DNA from: Sulfurimonas sp. HSL3-1
GTDB lineage: Bacteria; Campylobacterota; Campylobacteria; Campylobacterales; Sulfurimonadaceae
Reading direction: 5' to 3'
NCBI RefSeq assembly: GCF_039645995.1
Contig: NZ_CP147920.1
Span: forward strand, 248,001 to 312,000
Length of the DNA stretch: 64,000 nt
The translations under genes were made by a program, and so were the position numbers. Of this stretch, positions 50,903-59,311 are shown in pieces; within the stretch, counting starts at the first letter, position 1; every line of letters starts with the position of its first letter. The notes beneath the pieces are model-generated. The model was not told the DNA's origin, made no database searches, and worked only from the letters and a program-made list of their open reading frames with translations.

Positions 50903-51297
50903 GCTGCTTTCTCCTGCAAATAGTTTTTGACGGCTTCATCGGCGGTTTCGCCGTGTTTCTCGCGGATCTTCTTGACGGTGATGCCGGCACGGTCGACCGC
51001 CTCTTTCATATGCGTGCCGATCATGCGTACGAGCATCATCTCGACACCGGCGAGGTTGGAGAGGCTCTTGCCGTGTCCCTTGATATGCTCCTCGTCTTCG
51101 GCGTGGTGATGCCCGTGATGGCCGTCGTGCTCTTCATGGTCATGGTGATCGTGACGGTCGTCATGGGCATGCCCGCTCTGCGGCGCTTCGACGATCCGCT
51201 CGAATACGGTGTCGTCGAAGAGAGCGTAGTAGGGGGCCTGCCCCGTCCGCTTGACGATTTTGAGGTTTTCACCCTCTACGGGGATTGCGATTTTCAT
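50899..51297 (-). CDS. NifX/NifB-domain protein with histidine-rich metal-binding insert
   Basis: A 132-residue protein with the same fold as its neighbour (MKIAIPVEGENLKIVKRTGQA). It is interrupted by an insert at about residues 43-75 with 14 His plus many Asp and Glu, a strong site for nickel, zinc, copper or iron. The C-terminal half returns to the family pattern (LSNLAGVEMMLVRMIG). It overlaps both neighbours by ATGA. It may sense or store a metal. Confidence 0.82.
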   Translation of the reverse strand: MKIAIPVEGENLKIVKRTGQAPYYALFDDTVFERIVEAPQSGHAHDDRHDHHDHEEHDGHHGHHHAEDEEHIKGHGKSLSNLAGVEMMLVRMIGTHMKEAVDRAGITVKKIREKHGETADEAVKNYLQEKAA

Positions 51298-51767
51298 TTT
51301 TCATCCTTTAACGGTGCGTTTTTGGTCGTATCGGAAGTTGCGAGTGCGACGATGCCCCCTTTGAGCACCTGTACGTTCCTGACCCCGATCATTTTCAGCC
51401 CCATGGCCGCCATCGTTGCCCGCGTGCCGGAGTAGCAGACAATGATGATCGGGCGGTCCGTGGGGAGGGCGTCGAGGTTCGGTTTTTCGAACAGATGCTC
51501 GACGGGGACGTGTCTGGAACCTGAAGCGCCCAGCGCGACAACAGAGGCTTCCCCTTCGGTCCGGATGTCGAGCAGGAGCATCGGTTTGGCTTCGCGCAGC
51601 ATCTTCATAACGTCGTCGGCCTTGACGAAAAGCGTCGAGTTGGCGCATGCCTTGTGGGTCATGTGGGAGAAGAAGCCGTCAAACTCGGCAGCTTTCGCGG
51701 CGTCGTAGGCGAAAGCGGAAGCGGCCAGTGCGCTCAGTGCGATCAGGGAGATCACTGTTTTTCTCAT
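51294..51767 (-). CDS. Periplasmic rhodanese-like protein
   Basis: A 157-residue protein with a signal peptide (ALSALAASAFA) and a rhodanese domain. The active-site loop is CYSGTRAT with the catalytic Cys; LLLDIRTEGE and NVQVLKGGIVAL are conserved. Rhodaneses carry persulfide sulfur. Export to the periplasm fits a sulfur-oxidising life. AAAGGA precedes the ATG. Confidence 0.88.
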   Translation of the reverse strand: MRKTVISLIALSALAASAFAYDAAKAAEFDGFFSHMTHKACANSTLFVKADDVMKMLREAKPMLLLDIRTEGEASVVALGASGSRHVPVEHLFEKPNLDALPTDRPIIIVCYSGTRATMAAMGLKMIGVRNVQVLKGGIVALATSDTTKNAPLKDEK

Positions 51768-51795
51768 GCGGTGTTTCCTTTGTATCGTGCCGGTC

Positions 51796-52191
51796 TTAGC
51801 GGCCGGTGTGGGCGTAGTGCGCTTCGATCAGCGTGGTGACGCTGGTGTCGAGCACATAGACATTGGCATAGCCCATCATCTCGAGGTAGGCCATGACGCG
51901 GTTGCCGAACCACCCCTTGACGCAGGCGGTGATAATGGGGGTCGTTTTGTCTTCGGGCAGCAGGTCCAGGGAGGCGGCAAAGGCCGGGTAGGGTGTGTAG
52001 TAGGCATTTTTGATCCCCGCTTCCTGGGCGTTTTCGCCCTCCACCTTCGCCGGTGGCCGGACGTCAAAGAGCACGGCACCGGCGTCCATCAGCAGTTCCC
52101 GCGCCTTCTGCAGGTCGATATGGCCGAGGTTTTCTTTGGCGACGTCGTTGGCGATAATGGACGCCAGACGCTCATTGAAATTCTCATTCAT
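51796..52191 (-). CDS. Cytoplasmic rhodanese-like protein
   Basis: A 131-residue rhodanese domain without signal peptide. VLFDVRPPAKVEGE is the conserved Asp-Val-Arg strand, and the active-site loop is CVKGWFGNR with the Cys. It leads a run of genes (two rhodaneses, two NifX-type proteins, DUF4492, cydAB and a small subunit) on the same strand. AAGGAG precedes the ATG. Confidence 0.87.
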   Translation of the reverse strand: MNENFNERLASIIANDVAKENLGHIDLQKARELLMDAGAVLFDVRPPAKVEGENAQEAGIKNAYYTPYPAFAASLDLLPEDKTTPIITACVKGWFGNRVMAYLEMMGYANVYVLDTSVTTLIEAHYAHTGR

Positions 52192-52221
52192 TTTTACTCC
52201 TTATGAAAATAATCTGTTAGC

Positions 52222-52270
52222 ATTATAATACTTGACGATTAAACTAAAATAAAAATATAGTTTTATCGTC
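52222..52270 (-). promoter_or_regulatory. Rhodanese operon promoter with long inverted repeat
   Basis: TATAAT for the minus strand is at 52222-52227. Upstream, GACGATTAAACT (52234-52245) and AGTTTTATCGTC (52259-52270) are inverted repeats matching at 11 of 12 positions around a 13-base A/T spacer. The centre lies near -37, so it could be an operator. It may instead act as a terminator hairpin of the mtfA-like gene, although no clear T-run follows. Confidence 0.45.
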
Positions 52271-52320
52271 AGGCGGGAATCGTTTTCGGTCGCGTTGAAA
52301 AGAGCTGATGCATGGCAGTA

Positions 52321-53133
52321 TCAGCCGTAGTAGGCGGAAAAGAGGGAGTAGAGTTCGGGGTAGTGCTGTTCGAAAGCGTCGGGCTGCATAAAGTAGCGCT
52401 CGGAGGCGACGGCAAAAAATTCGGCCATGTCCGTGGCGGCATAGGTGCCGAGGAGCTGGTGTTTTTCCGACAGGTGGCCATGGTCGGCGGCGGCCGCGAG
52501 GTGTTTGAACTCCCGCGCCATGACGTGCTCCCATTTGGGGGCGCTCTCTCTGGGCAGCAGCGGAACGCCGTCGGTCAGCCCGTCCTCGAAGTCGAGGAGA
52601 TGGGCGAATTCGTGAATGACGACGTTGTACTCGGAGGGGTGGTAGGCCTCGGCCTCGACATCGGGCCAGGCAAGGACGACGGTATCGTGGGAGGATTGCC
52701 CGTCAAGCACCGCACGCTGTTCCGAAACGATCCCGCCGTGTTCATGATACTCATCGACAAGGAAACCGTCCGCGTAGATGATGATGCCCCCCAGCGTCGG
52801 GTAGTCGTAGGATTCGGGCCGGTGCCGTACGATCATGCAGGCGTAAAAGGCGATGACGACCTTCATCTCCTCCGTCACCTCAAGCCCGACCCCGCTGAAG
52901 GGTTTCGTATAGACAAAACGAAGGACGGCGCGCTCGATGGATCGGCGCTGATCCTCTTCCAGATGCGGATAGTGAACGGTCCATTCCAGGTAACGGCGCC
53001 ACTCCTGGGGAAAAGGCATGGTGCGCAGTGTCTCTAGGAGCCTGTTGCGGCGGCGTGCGCGAACATAGACAATAAAGGCCCAGAGCACGAACAGTAAAAA
53101 GAAGATGGATAAAAGCGCGAGAGGATACGTCAT
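52321..53133 (-). CDS. mtfA: Zinc-dependent peptidase, MtfA family
   Basis: A 270-residue protein. One N-terminal helix (about residues 5-24) that E. coli MtfA lacks, then the MtfA domain with VVIHEFAHLLD, the zinc HExxH at residues 174-178 (HEFAH), and AATDMAEFFAVASERYF with the third ligand region. MtfA in E. coli binds the regulator Mlc and is an aminopeptidase. The ATG at 53133 has no clear ribosome site; a GTG at 53169 is the alternative start. Confidence 0.85.
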   Translation of the reverse strand: MTYPLALLSIFFLLFVLWAFIVYVRARRRNRLLETLRTMPFPQEWRRYLEWTVHYPHLEEDQRRSIERAVLRFVYTKPFSGVGLEVTEEMKVVIAFYACMIVRHRPESYDYPTLGGIIIYADGFLVDEYHEHGGIVSEQRAVLDGQSSHDTVVLAWPDVEAEAYHPSEYNVVIHEFAHLLDFEDGLTDGVPLLPRESAPKWEHVMAREFKHLAAAADHGHLSEKHQLLGTYAATDMAEFFAVASERYFMQPDAFEQHYPELYSLFSAYYG

Positions 53134-53249
53134 GGTATGCGCCCATTCGTTGGAGCAAACGGCCAACACTCCAGGGAGGCCGTCTGATAGTGCAATCTTA
53201 ACACAGCTTGCTTAGGAGGTTCTGAGGGGCCTCGGGCCTCCGTGGACGG

Positions 53250-53960
53250 CTAAGCATCGGGGGAAGAGCGCAGGTCGATGAGCCGGGCATCTGCTATCTG
53301 TTTTTGAATGATCCAGCCGGCGAGGTCGAACCATGCGACCCTGCTGGCGAGGATCTCCGAATCGGCGGTGACGGCGACGCCGCCGCACCGTTTCACTTTG
53401 GCATCGACCTCGTCGGCCGTGCGCGCCTCCATCGGGACCGCAAGCCTGCTCGCGGTGTCGTTGACGAGGGCGGCGACCCTGCCGCTGTTGGAAACGGGGC
53501 GGTCGAAGAGCCACAGCGCCTTGGCGACACCGGCCTCTTTGAGCGCAGTGGCGGCGACGGTGATGGCCTCCTCGGTCTCGGCCCGAAGGGCGTAGGAGCC
53601 GTGGATATTGGCGATGTCGCGGTAGCAGCCGTCCGTCCCGACGAGGATGATGCCGCCGCCCAGCGCCGTCTCGAGGGTGATGAGCAGGTTGAAGCCGTCG
53701 ATGCAGAGCGCTTTGCCCCGCAGTTCCTCGAAGGCCAGGGGGGTGCGGCGCGGCGCGCCGTCGCCGGCGGTATGCACGATAGCGAGCCGTTCGCGCTCGA
53801 CGAGCTGAAAATGGTTGCCGACCAGAACGAGGGCCGCCTTGGTGCTGTAGCCGCGCTGCAGCAGCCACGAGAGGTCGCCGACGGCCTGCCGCAGCACGGC
53901 AAGCCGCTTCGGATCGAAAAAGAGGGTGTCTTCGGGGGCCAATCCACGGTGTTTGCGCAT
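53250..53960 (-). CDS. DUF434/DUF5616 domain protein
   Basis: A 236-residue cytoplasmic protein: an N-terminal helical DUF434 part (LRQAVGDLSWLLQRGYSTKAALVLVGNHFQL) and a C-terminal part with ALCIDGFNLLITLETALGG, GTDGCYRDIANIHGSY and VTADSEIL. The acidic residues in IDGFN, GTDG and TADS resemble the metal centre of PIN/NYN-like nucleases. That similarity is my reading, not an established assignment. GGAGG precedes the ATG. It is divergent from RNase Z, which could link it to RNA metabolism. Confidence 0.78.
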   Translation of the reverse strand: MRKHRGLAPEDTLFFDPKRLAVLRQAVGDLSWLLQRGYSTKAALVLVGNHFQLVERERLAIVHTAGDGAPRRTPLAFEELRGKALCIDGFNLLITLETALGGGIILVGTDGCYRDIANIHGSYALRAETEEAITVAATALKEAGVAKALWLFDRPVSNSGRVAALVNDTASRLAVPMEARTADEVDAKVKRCGGVAVTADSEILASRVAWFDLAGWIIQKQIADARLIDLRSSPDA

Positions 53961-53992
53961 TCAGGGGTACCTCCAGAAACTCTATATTGTAC

Positions 53993-53998
53993 TATACT
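53993..53998 (+). promoter_or_regulatory. -10 box TATACT of leaderless rnz transcript
   Basis: TATACT, six bases (ATGCGT), then the ATG at 54005. Predicted transcription start is the A of that ATG. An in-frame ATG at 53999 directly abuts the -10 box and would lie upstream of the start of the RNA. Confidence 0.62.
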
Positions 53999-54004
53999 AT
54001 GCGT

Positions 54005-54955
54005 ATGAAACTGACCTTCCTTGGAACGAGCGCGGGGAAACCGACGAAGGAGCGCAACGTCACGGCGCTGGCACTGCAGATGGAGCAGGAGCCTCAGTGG
54101 TACCTCTTCGACTGCGGGGAGGGGACCCAGCACCAGTTGCTGCGCACACGCCCCTCCGTCGGAAAACTGGCGGCGATCTTCATCACCCATATGCACGGCG
54201 ACCACATCTTCGGGCTGCCGGGCCTGCTGGCATCCAAACGGATGGACAGGGCCTTTCGTCCGCTGCGCATTTACGGCCCCAAAGGGATCGCCGCATTCAT
54301 CAACTGCTTTACGGAGACCGACGCCGACTACCTCGGGTACGACCTGCAGATCATCGAGTACAGTGAAGGGGATCAGTTTATTTTTGAGCGCTTCCGCGTC
54401 ACCGTATTGGGGCTGGTGCACTCCATCGAGAGCCACGCCTTCCTGATCAAAGAGAACGACACAGCCAACCGGCTCGACGAGGCGAAGCTGCGCAGTGAAG
54501 GCCTGGAACCCTCCCCGCTCTACGGGGCGCTGAAAAGGGGGCTGACCGTTACTTATGAGGGACGGCTCTACGAACCGCAGACGTATATGCTGGAGCCGTT
54601 CCGGGGACGCTCACTCCTTATCGCCGGGGACAATGCGGAGCCTTCCGTGCTGGGCGCGGCGCTGGAGGGGCTCGACCTGCTCGTGCACGAATGCACCTAC
54701 ACGCAGGCGATCTACGATAGCCTCGTCGAGAAGCAGCTGCACACGACGGCCCGCGATTTGGGGCGTGCCGCGGGCGCTGCCGGCGTCGGCGCGCTCATCG
54801 CGACGCACATCAGCCCCCGTTTCGGCAGGGGCGGCGCTCATTCCCTTACGGAAATAGAGCAGGAGATCCGCTCAGCCTACGACGGCCCCCTCTTCATTGC
54901 CGAGGATTTCGACGTGTTCCGGCTCGGGCGGAACAGGAGGATCGAACGGGAGTGA
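54005..54955 (+). CDS. rnz: Ribonuclease Z
   Basis: A 316-residue tRNA 3'-processing endonuclease. Zinc motif THMHGDH at residues 61-67, with a preceding Asp in LFDCGEGTQHQLL, the LVHSIESHAF exosite area, IAGDNAEP and ATHISPRF near the end. The start is taken at 54005 because of the promoter position and the family start MKLTFLGTSAGKP. Its stop abuts the stop of the convergent flavin reductase gene with no gap. Confidence 0.93.
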   Translation: MKLTFLGTSAGKPTKERNVTALALQMEQEPQWYLFDCGEGTQHQLLRTRPSVGKLAAIFITHMHGDHIFGLPGLLASKRMDRAFRPLRIYGPKGIAAFINCFTETDADYLGYDLQIIEYSEGDQFIFERFRVTVLGLVHSIESHAFLIKENDTANRLDEAKLRSEGLEPSPLYGALKRGLTVTYEGRLYEPQTYMLEPFRGRSLLIAGDNAEPSVLGAALEGLDLLVHECTYTQAIYDSLVEKQLHTTARDLGRAAGAAGVGALIATHISPRFGRGGAHSLTEIEQEIRSAYDGPLFIAEDFDVFRLGRNRRIERE

Positions 54956-55549
54956 TCAGGGGATCGGCGGCGGGGTGCGCTCCTCGCCGATATGGGCGTA
55001 GCTTTTGCCGATGCGGGCGATGGGATCGAAGGTGATCGTCAGCCGCGCTTTGTCCGCGATGCAGGCGTCGTCGACGAACTGCTCTTTGATCTCGACGATG
55101 AGCGGGACCGTTTTGCTCTCCCCCAGGTCGACTTCGCTGTAAAGGTCGCAGAAAAAGGCGACGGGGGCCCCTTCGATCATCGGCGGGTATCCCGGCACGG
55201 GGCGCGTGTGGGGGATGTCGAACTGCTCCGTTTCGCTGACGTGGGCCTCGAGCTCTTTGGAGGAGAAGTGCAGGTGCTCGAGCTGCGCTTCCGAAGCGAT
55301 GCAGACAGTGCACTTCCGCGTTTCGCGCAGGTTGCGCAGGGTGTCTTTGGGCGTACCGTCGCTTTTGTGCCCGACGGAGAAGAGCATCGTCGGCGGGTTG
55401 GAGGAGAGGCCGGTAAAGTAGCTGAACGGCGCGACGTTCACGACGCCGCTGCTCTCGGTGACGACCCAGGCGATGGGGCGGGGGATGATGGTCTGCGACA
55501 TCAGTTTGTAGATATCGCCGGCGGTTGCAGCGTCATAGTTTACGAGCAT
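54956..55549 (-). CDS. Flavin reductase-like FMN-binding protein
   Basis: A 197-residue protein of the flavin reductase/HpaC-related split-barrel group. SQTIIPRPIAWVVTESSGVVNVAPFSYFTGLSSNPP-type start (IPRPIAWV, NVAPFSYF) and SVGHKSDGTPKDTLRN bind FMN. I choose the ATG at 55549, with AAAGGAGACTCCG before it. It overlaps the transglutaminase gene by 17 bases as last gene of the MoxR operon. Confidence 0.88.
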   Translation of the reverse strand: MLVNYDAATAGDIYKLMSQTIIPRPIAWVVTESSGVVNVAPFSYFTGLSSNPPTMLFSVGHKSDGTPKDTLRNLRETRKCTVCIASEAQLEHLHFSSKELEAHVSETEQFDIPHTRPVPGYPPMIEGAPVAFFCDLYSEVDLGESKTVPLIVEIKEQFVDDACIADKARLTITFDPIARIGKSYAHIGEERTPPPIP

Positions 55550-57575
55550 CGGAGTCTCCTTTGGCGGGGGATTCGCGCAGAAAGGCGCGGATGGCCTTTT
55601 TGAATTGTACAGCATCTTCATGGGCCGTGCCGTATTGCAGCCGGTGGTAGAGGCGGTCGACCTCGGTCAGGGTGCTGCCGGGGTATGTCTCAAGATAGCG
55701 TGCGAAAAGACGGTGCAGCGTTTCCCCCTCTTCGCGCTCGAAACCGCTGCGTTGCAGCCGTGTGAGCAGCGGGCGCAGCAGGCAGAGCAGCTTATCCTTG
55801 CAGCGGGGACGGCGCAGCCAGAGAAAGAGCGCCGCGCTGGCCAGCACGATCAGGGCGAAGGCGGCGGCCAGTTTGGCGGCCAGGGCGGGATGCTGCTTGA
55901 CATTTTCGAGCAGGCGCATCTGTCTGAAGTGGCTGTACTGCAGCACCCAGGTCTCCACCTGGTACTTGACATAGAGCAGGTAGAGGTTCAGCCGGGTCAG
56001 GCGCTCGCCGTTGTCTTCGAGCGTGCCGGTCTGACGCAGCAGTTCGGCGCTCTCGCTGTCGATGAACGCGGCAGCCGCCGTCGTTTCGATGCGCTGCCAG
56101 TGGTCGCTCAGGTAGACCTCCGCCCAGGCATGGGCATCGCGCTCCTTGACGGCAAGGTAGTTTTTGACGCTGTTCTTGCGGTCGGCTTTGTAGCCCGTGA
56201 CGACGCGGGCCGGCAGCCCCGCCAGCCTTGAGAGGGTCACGAAACTGCCCGCGAAATGGACACAGTACCCCTTGCGCTTGTCGAAGAGGAAACTGTCGGC
56301 GGTATGGTTGAGGTCCAGGGGCTCCGGGCGCAGGCTGTAGGTGAGATTTTGGTCGCGGAAAAAGCGCAAAAGGGCGTCGAGGCGCTGTTTCGGGTCGGGG
56401 TTGGCTGCCGCGATCGTGTCGGCGGCTTTGGCGCTGCGGGGGTTGGCGCTGCGGTTCACGTCGCGGGCATAGGCCAGCACGCTTCTCTCCGTGCGGTCGC
56501 CGTAGCGGTAGACGAGGGCCGATCCGGCGTCGTAGTGCTGCGGTTCATTCACGGGTTTTTCCAGCGTCGTTTCAAAGTCGGCGTTGATCGTCGCGCCTTC
56601 CGGGGCCTCGATCGGCAGGTCGAGGAGGTAGAGCCACTTCTTGTGGGTCGGGTAGAGCGACACCTTGTAGGCGGTCACTTCATCGGCCGAACGGTACATC
56701 CCCGCCTGGGCATTCTGTTTCGGCGCGAAGGCCCTTCTGACATAGGAGGGAAGCGGCTCCCAGTGGTCTTTTTTATCCCGGTAGAGGACGCTGCCGCGGA
56801 AATAGAGCTGCCCATCGGGAGGCATCGCGTTTTGGAATCCCACCTCCATGACGATTCGTTCGGAGGGCACCAGCAGGGCGGCGCCGTCCATGCGCATCGT
56901 GCCGTCGTGGCCGGTCCGGGTGATCTCGTCGCCCCGGAAACCGTACGAGGCGTGCTCAAAGGAGATGCGGGGAAAGAAGAAAAAGAGCAGGACGACCCAG
57001 GGCAGGGAGAGGGCAAAGAGCATCCCCGTGACCCGGAGGCTCGAGAGCGCGTCCGCGCGGGTACGGTAGGCGAGGATGAGCCACAGCAGGACGAAGACCT
57101 CGAACACGACGTAGACGAGCATCGCGATGGAGTCGAAAAAGAAGAGCGACAGGGCCAGCAGCAGCACCGGAGAGACGAGCAGGTAGAAGTTGATCGTCCG
57201 GGTCAGCCGCTGCAGGCTGACGGCGAGCAGCAGGAGGTAGAGGATCAGCTCGACAAAGAGCTTCAGCCGTGAAAGGCCCGCGAAGTTGAAGGCGCCGTAG
57301 ATGGAGAAGAAGATGGCGAAGAGGCCGGCCAGCGCGACGAACAGCAGGGTTGCCACGCTGCCCCGCTTGCGGGCCAGCAGCAGCACAAGCACAAGGAGCA
57401 GGAAAAGGAGCATCGGCAGCTTGACCAGCAGCAGCACCGGGGTCACCACCGCCAGGTAGGCGAGGTCAAGCAAAAAGAGCTCGCGGGTCTCGCGCCAGGC
57501 GTTCAGCCGCTTGACAATGCGGCTCTTTCCCCTTGCCGCGGGATCAGTAAAGCGCAAGATAGCCGAGAATCGCAT
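55533..57575 (-). CDS. TgpA-type membrane transglutaminase-like protein (DUF3488 + Transglut_core)
   Basis: A 680-residue protein. The ATG at 57575 follows AAGGAGGGGATCG. About seven helices in the first 190 residues, a periplasmic transglutaminase-like domain, one further helix near residue 590 and a cytoplasmic DUF4129-like tail. Triad: Cys in KGYCVHFAGSF, His in DAHAWAEVYL, but the third site reads IETT where the family usually has VDPT, so Asp is replaced by Glu. TgpA of Pseudomonas is essential and linked to the cell wall. Part of a MoxR-DUF58-TgpA operon. Confidence 0.88.
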   Translation of the reverse strand: MRFSAILRFTDPAARGKSRIVKRLNAWRETRELFLLDLAYLAVVTPVLLLVKLPMLLFLLLVLVLLLARKRGSVATLLFVALAGLFAIFFSIYGAFNFAGLSRLKLFVELILYLLLLAVSLQRLTRTINFYLLVSPVLLLALSLFFFDSIAMLVYVVFEVFVLLWLILAYRTRADALSSLRVTGMLFALSLPWVVLLFFFFPRISFEHASYGFRGDEITRTGHDGTMRMDGAALLVPSERIVMEVGFQNAMPPDGQLYFRGSVLYRDKKDHWEPLPSYVRRAFAPKQNAQAGMYRSADEVTAYKVSLYPTHKKWLYLLDLPIEAPEGATINADFETTLEKPVNEPQHYDAGSALVYRYGDRTERSVLAYARDVNRSANPRSAKAADTIAAANPDPKQRLDALLRFFRDQNLTYSLRPEPLDLNHTADSFLFDKRKGYCVHFAGSFVTLSRLAGLPARVVTGYKADRKNSVKNYLAVKERDAHAWAEVYLSDHWQRIETTAAAAFIDSESAELLRQTGTLEDNGERLTRLNLYLLYVKYQVETWVLQYSHFRQMRLLENVKQHPALAAKLAAAFALIVLASAALFLWLRRPRCKDKLLCLLRPLLTRLQRSGFEREEGETLHRLFARYLETYPGSTLTEVDRLYHRLQYGTAHEDAVQFKKAIRAFLRESPAKGDSDARKL

Positions 57576-58413
57576 CGATCCCCTCCTTTTTGCTGTCAAG
57601 CACCTTGCGGGGCATGAGGATGGTAAAGGGGAGGCGCGCGGCTTCGCACTCGAGGGCCCAGAGTGTCAGCTGCGAGAGGCGGGCCTCATCGTCCCTGCCG
57701 CTGCGGGCGAAGTCGAACTGCAGGCTCTCCGTCCGCCGTTCCCGGTCGAAGCTCTTCACGGCGAGTTCGCCCCTGGCGACGGAGGGCCAGTGGATGCGCG
57801 AGGGGCTCTCCGCCCCGCTGTAGCTGCGCAGTCCCTCGAAATCCGTTTCGTCCCCGAAGGGGGAGCGTTGCCGCAGCAGGAAACTACGCAGGGGTTCGCC
57901 TCTGGGTTCGGGGTAGACGACGCGCTCGCAGCTCTTGGCGATCTCGAGGACGAAACGGACCGTTGAGAGGGGGAAGAGGCTCTGAAGGGTGCAGGGCCCC
58001 GCCTCAAAGCGCCCCCGACGCTCGGGGCTGAGCGGCAGCGCGGCATTGAGCGTCGTGTGCGGAGCGACTTCGGGCAGGGTATTGACGGCTTCCCCGCCGT
58101 GCAGTTCGACGGCCCAGGCCCCCAGCGCGGAGGTGTTGCGTATTTTGAAATGACACTGCGCCGTCCGGCGGGCGAAGAGACGGTCGCAGCCGTTTGGTTC
58201 CGCCTCGAGGCAGCCGAGGTTGCGCAGCCCGAGCGGCCCGGCGGCAAAGGCGCTGGCAAAGACAAAAAAGAGGGTGATGTAGACGAGGTTGAAGTTGTGC
58301 ATATAGGCCTCGAGAAAGAGGCCGAAGAGCAAAACGACGACCAGGAGGCTGAAGCGCGTCGCCCGCTGGCGGACGCGTCTACGCATCCGCAGGAACGTGC
58401 GAAAAGAGCTCAT
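57544..58413 (-). CDS. DUF58 domain-containing protein
   Basis: A 289-residue protein with two N-terminal helices (about residues 18-60), then the DUF58 core: FEGLRSYSGAESPSRIHWPSVARG is the family signature (ESPSRIHW), followed by a VWA-like end. DUF58 proteins work with MoxR ATPases and often with transglutaminases, as here. It overlaps moxR by 35 bases and the transglutaminase gene by 32. Confidence 0.9.
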   Translation of the reverse strand: MSSFRTFLRMRRRVRQRATRFSLLVVVLLFGLFLEAYMHNFNLVYITLFFVFASAFAAGPLGLRNLGCLEAEPNGCDRLFARRTAQCHFKIRNTSALGAWAVELHGGEAVNTLPEVAPHTTLNAALPLSPERRGRFEAGPCTLQSLFPLSTVRFVLEIAKSCERVVYPEPRGEPLRSFLLRQRSPFGDETDFEGLRSYSGAESPSRIHWPSVARGELAVKSFDRERRTESLQFDFARSGRDDEARLSQLTLWALECEAARLPFTILMPRKVLDSKKEGIDAILGYLALY

Positions 58414-59299
58414 GACGGATGCGGTTCAGAGTTGTGACGCCCTCTTTGAAAGCGAGGCGGTGGAGGCAGACTTCGCCGAGGACGGCCTGGACGTCGTCGG
58501 GGACGGCGTAGTCGCGCCCGTGCAGGTGGGCCCAGGCCCGCGTCATCGCCGCCAGCGCAAGCGCGCCGCGGGTCGAGAGACCGTAGACGAAGCGACCGCT
58601 GTCGCGGGTGTAGGCAATGAGCGACTGGAGGTAGTCGATCAGCGCCGGGCTGAGGTGGACCGTCCGTACCGCCTCCATCGCCGTGTTGATCGCCGCGGCG
58701 TCAATGAGCGGCACCGCCGCGGCGGCACGGCTGCCTCCGCCCAGCAAGACGGCGCGCTCCGCCTCTTTGTCCGGGTAGCCGATCCCGAACGAGCAGAGGA
58801 AACGGTCGAGCTGGGAGTGGGGCAGGGCAAAGGTGCCGACCTCTTCGTGGGGGTTCTGGGTCGCGATGACGAAGAAGGGCTCTTTGAGGGGATGGCTGAT
58901 GCCGTCGATGGTGACGTGGTGCTCCTCCATCGCCTCGAGCAGTGCCGACTGGGTTTTTGGCATGGAGCGGTTGATCTCGTCGGCGAGGAGGAACTGGGTG
59001 AAGATGGGCCCCTTCTTCAGGACGAACTTTCCGCTCTCCTGGTCGAAGTAGCTCACTCCGAGGATATCCGAGGGGAGCAGGTCTCCGGTGAACTGGACGC
59101 GGCCGAAATCGAGTCCCATGACGTTTGCGAAGGTTTTGGCGAGGGTCGTTTTCCCGACACCGGGGATGTCTTCGAGCAGGACGTGGCCTCCGGCGAAGAA
59201 GGCGGCGAGTGTGAGGGAGATGGCGTGGCGTTTGCCGAGCAGGTGGGCCTCGACGGCGTCGACGATGGGGCGGAATTCGGGGGCGAGTGTCTCATTCAT
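58379..59299 (-). CDS. MoxR-family AAA+ ATPase
   Basis: A 306-residue AAA+ ATPase with Walker A DIPGVGKTT at about 44-52, Walker B LLADEIN, sensor-1 ATQNP and a C-terminal lid. Full length for MoxR. First gene of the operon MoxR-DUF58-TgpA-flavin reductase. The start is of the leaderless type: TATGAT, six bases (AAAGCC), ATG, no Shine-Dalgarno. The MoxR at the left edge is a paralogue. Confidence 0.94.
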   Translation of the reverse strand: MNETLAPEFRPIVDAVEAHLLGKRHAISLTLAAFFAGGHVLLEDIPGVGKTTLAKTFANVMGLDFGRVQFTGDLLPSDILGVSYFDQESGKFVLKKGPIFTQFLLADEINRSMPKTQSALLEAMEEHHVTIDGISHPLKEPFFVIATQNPHEEVGTFALPHSQLDRFLCSFGIGYPDKEAERAVLLGGGSRAAAAVPLIDAAAINTAMEAVRTVHLSPALIDYLQSLIAYTRDSGRFVYGLSTRGALALAAMTRAWAHLHGRDYAVPDDVQAVLGEVCLHRLAFKEGVTTLNRIRHELFSHVPADA

Positions 59300-59305
59300 G
59301 GCTTT

Positions 59306-59311
59306 ATCATA
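59306..59311 (-). promoter_or_regulatory. -10 box TATGAT of leaderless moxR operon
   Basis: Extended element TGT-TATGAT on the minus strand, six bases, then the ATG at 59299. Predicted transcription start is the A of the ATG. Confidence 0.6.

Noticed and set aside
50537-51297. Nitrogenase cofactor genes as a sign of nitrogen fixation
   Set aside because: NifX-type domains also occur in organisms without nitrogenase, and no nif structural genes are in the window.
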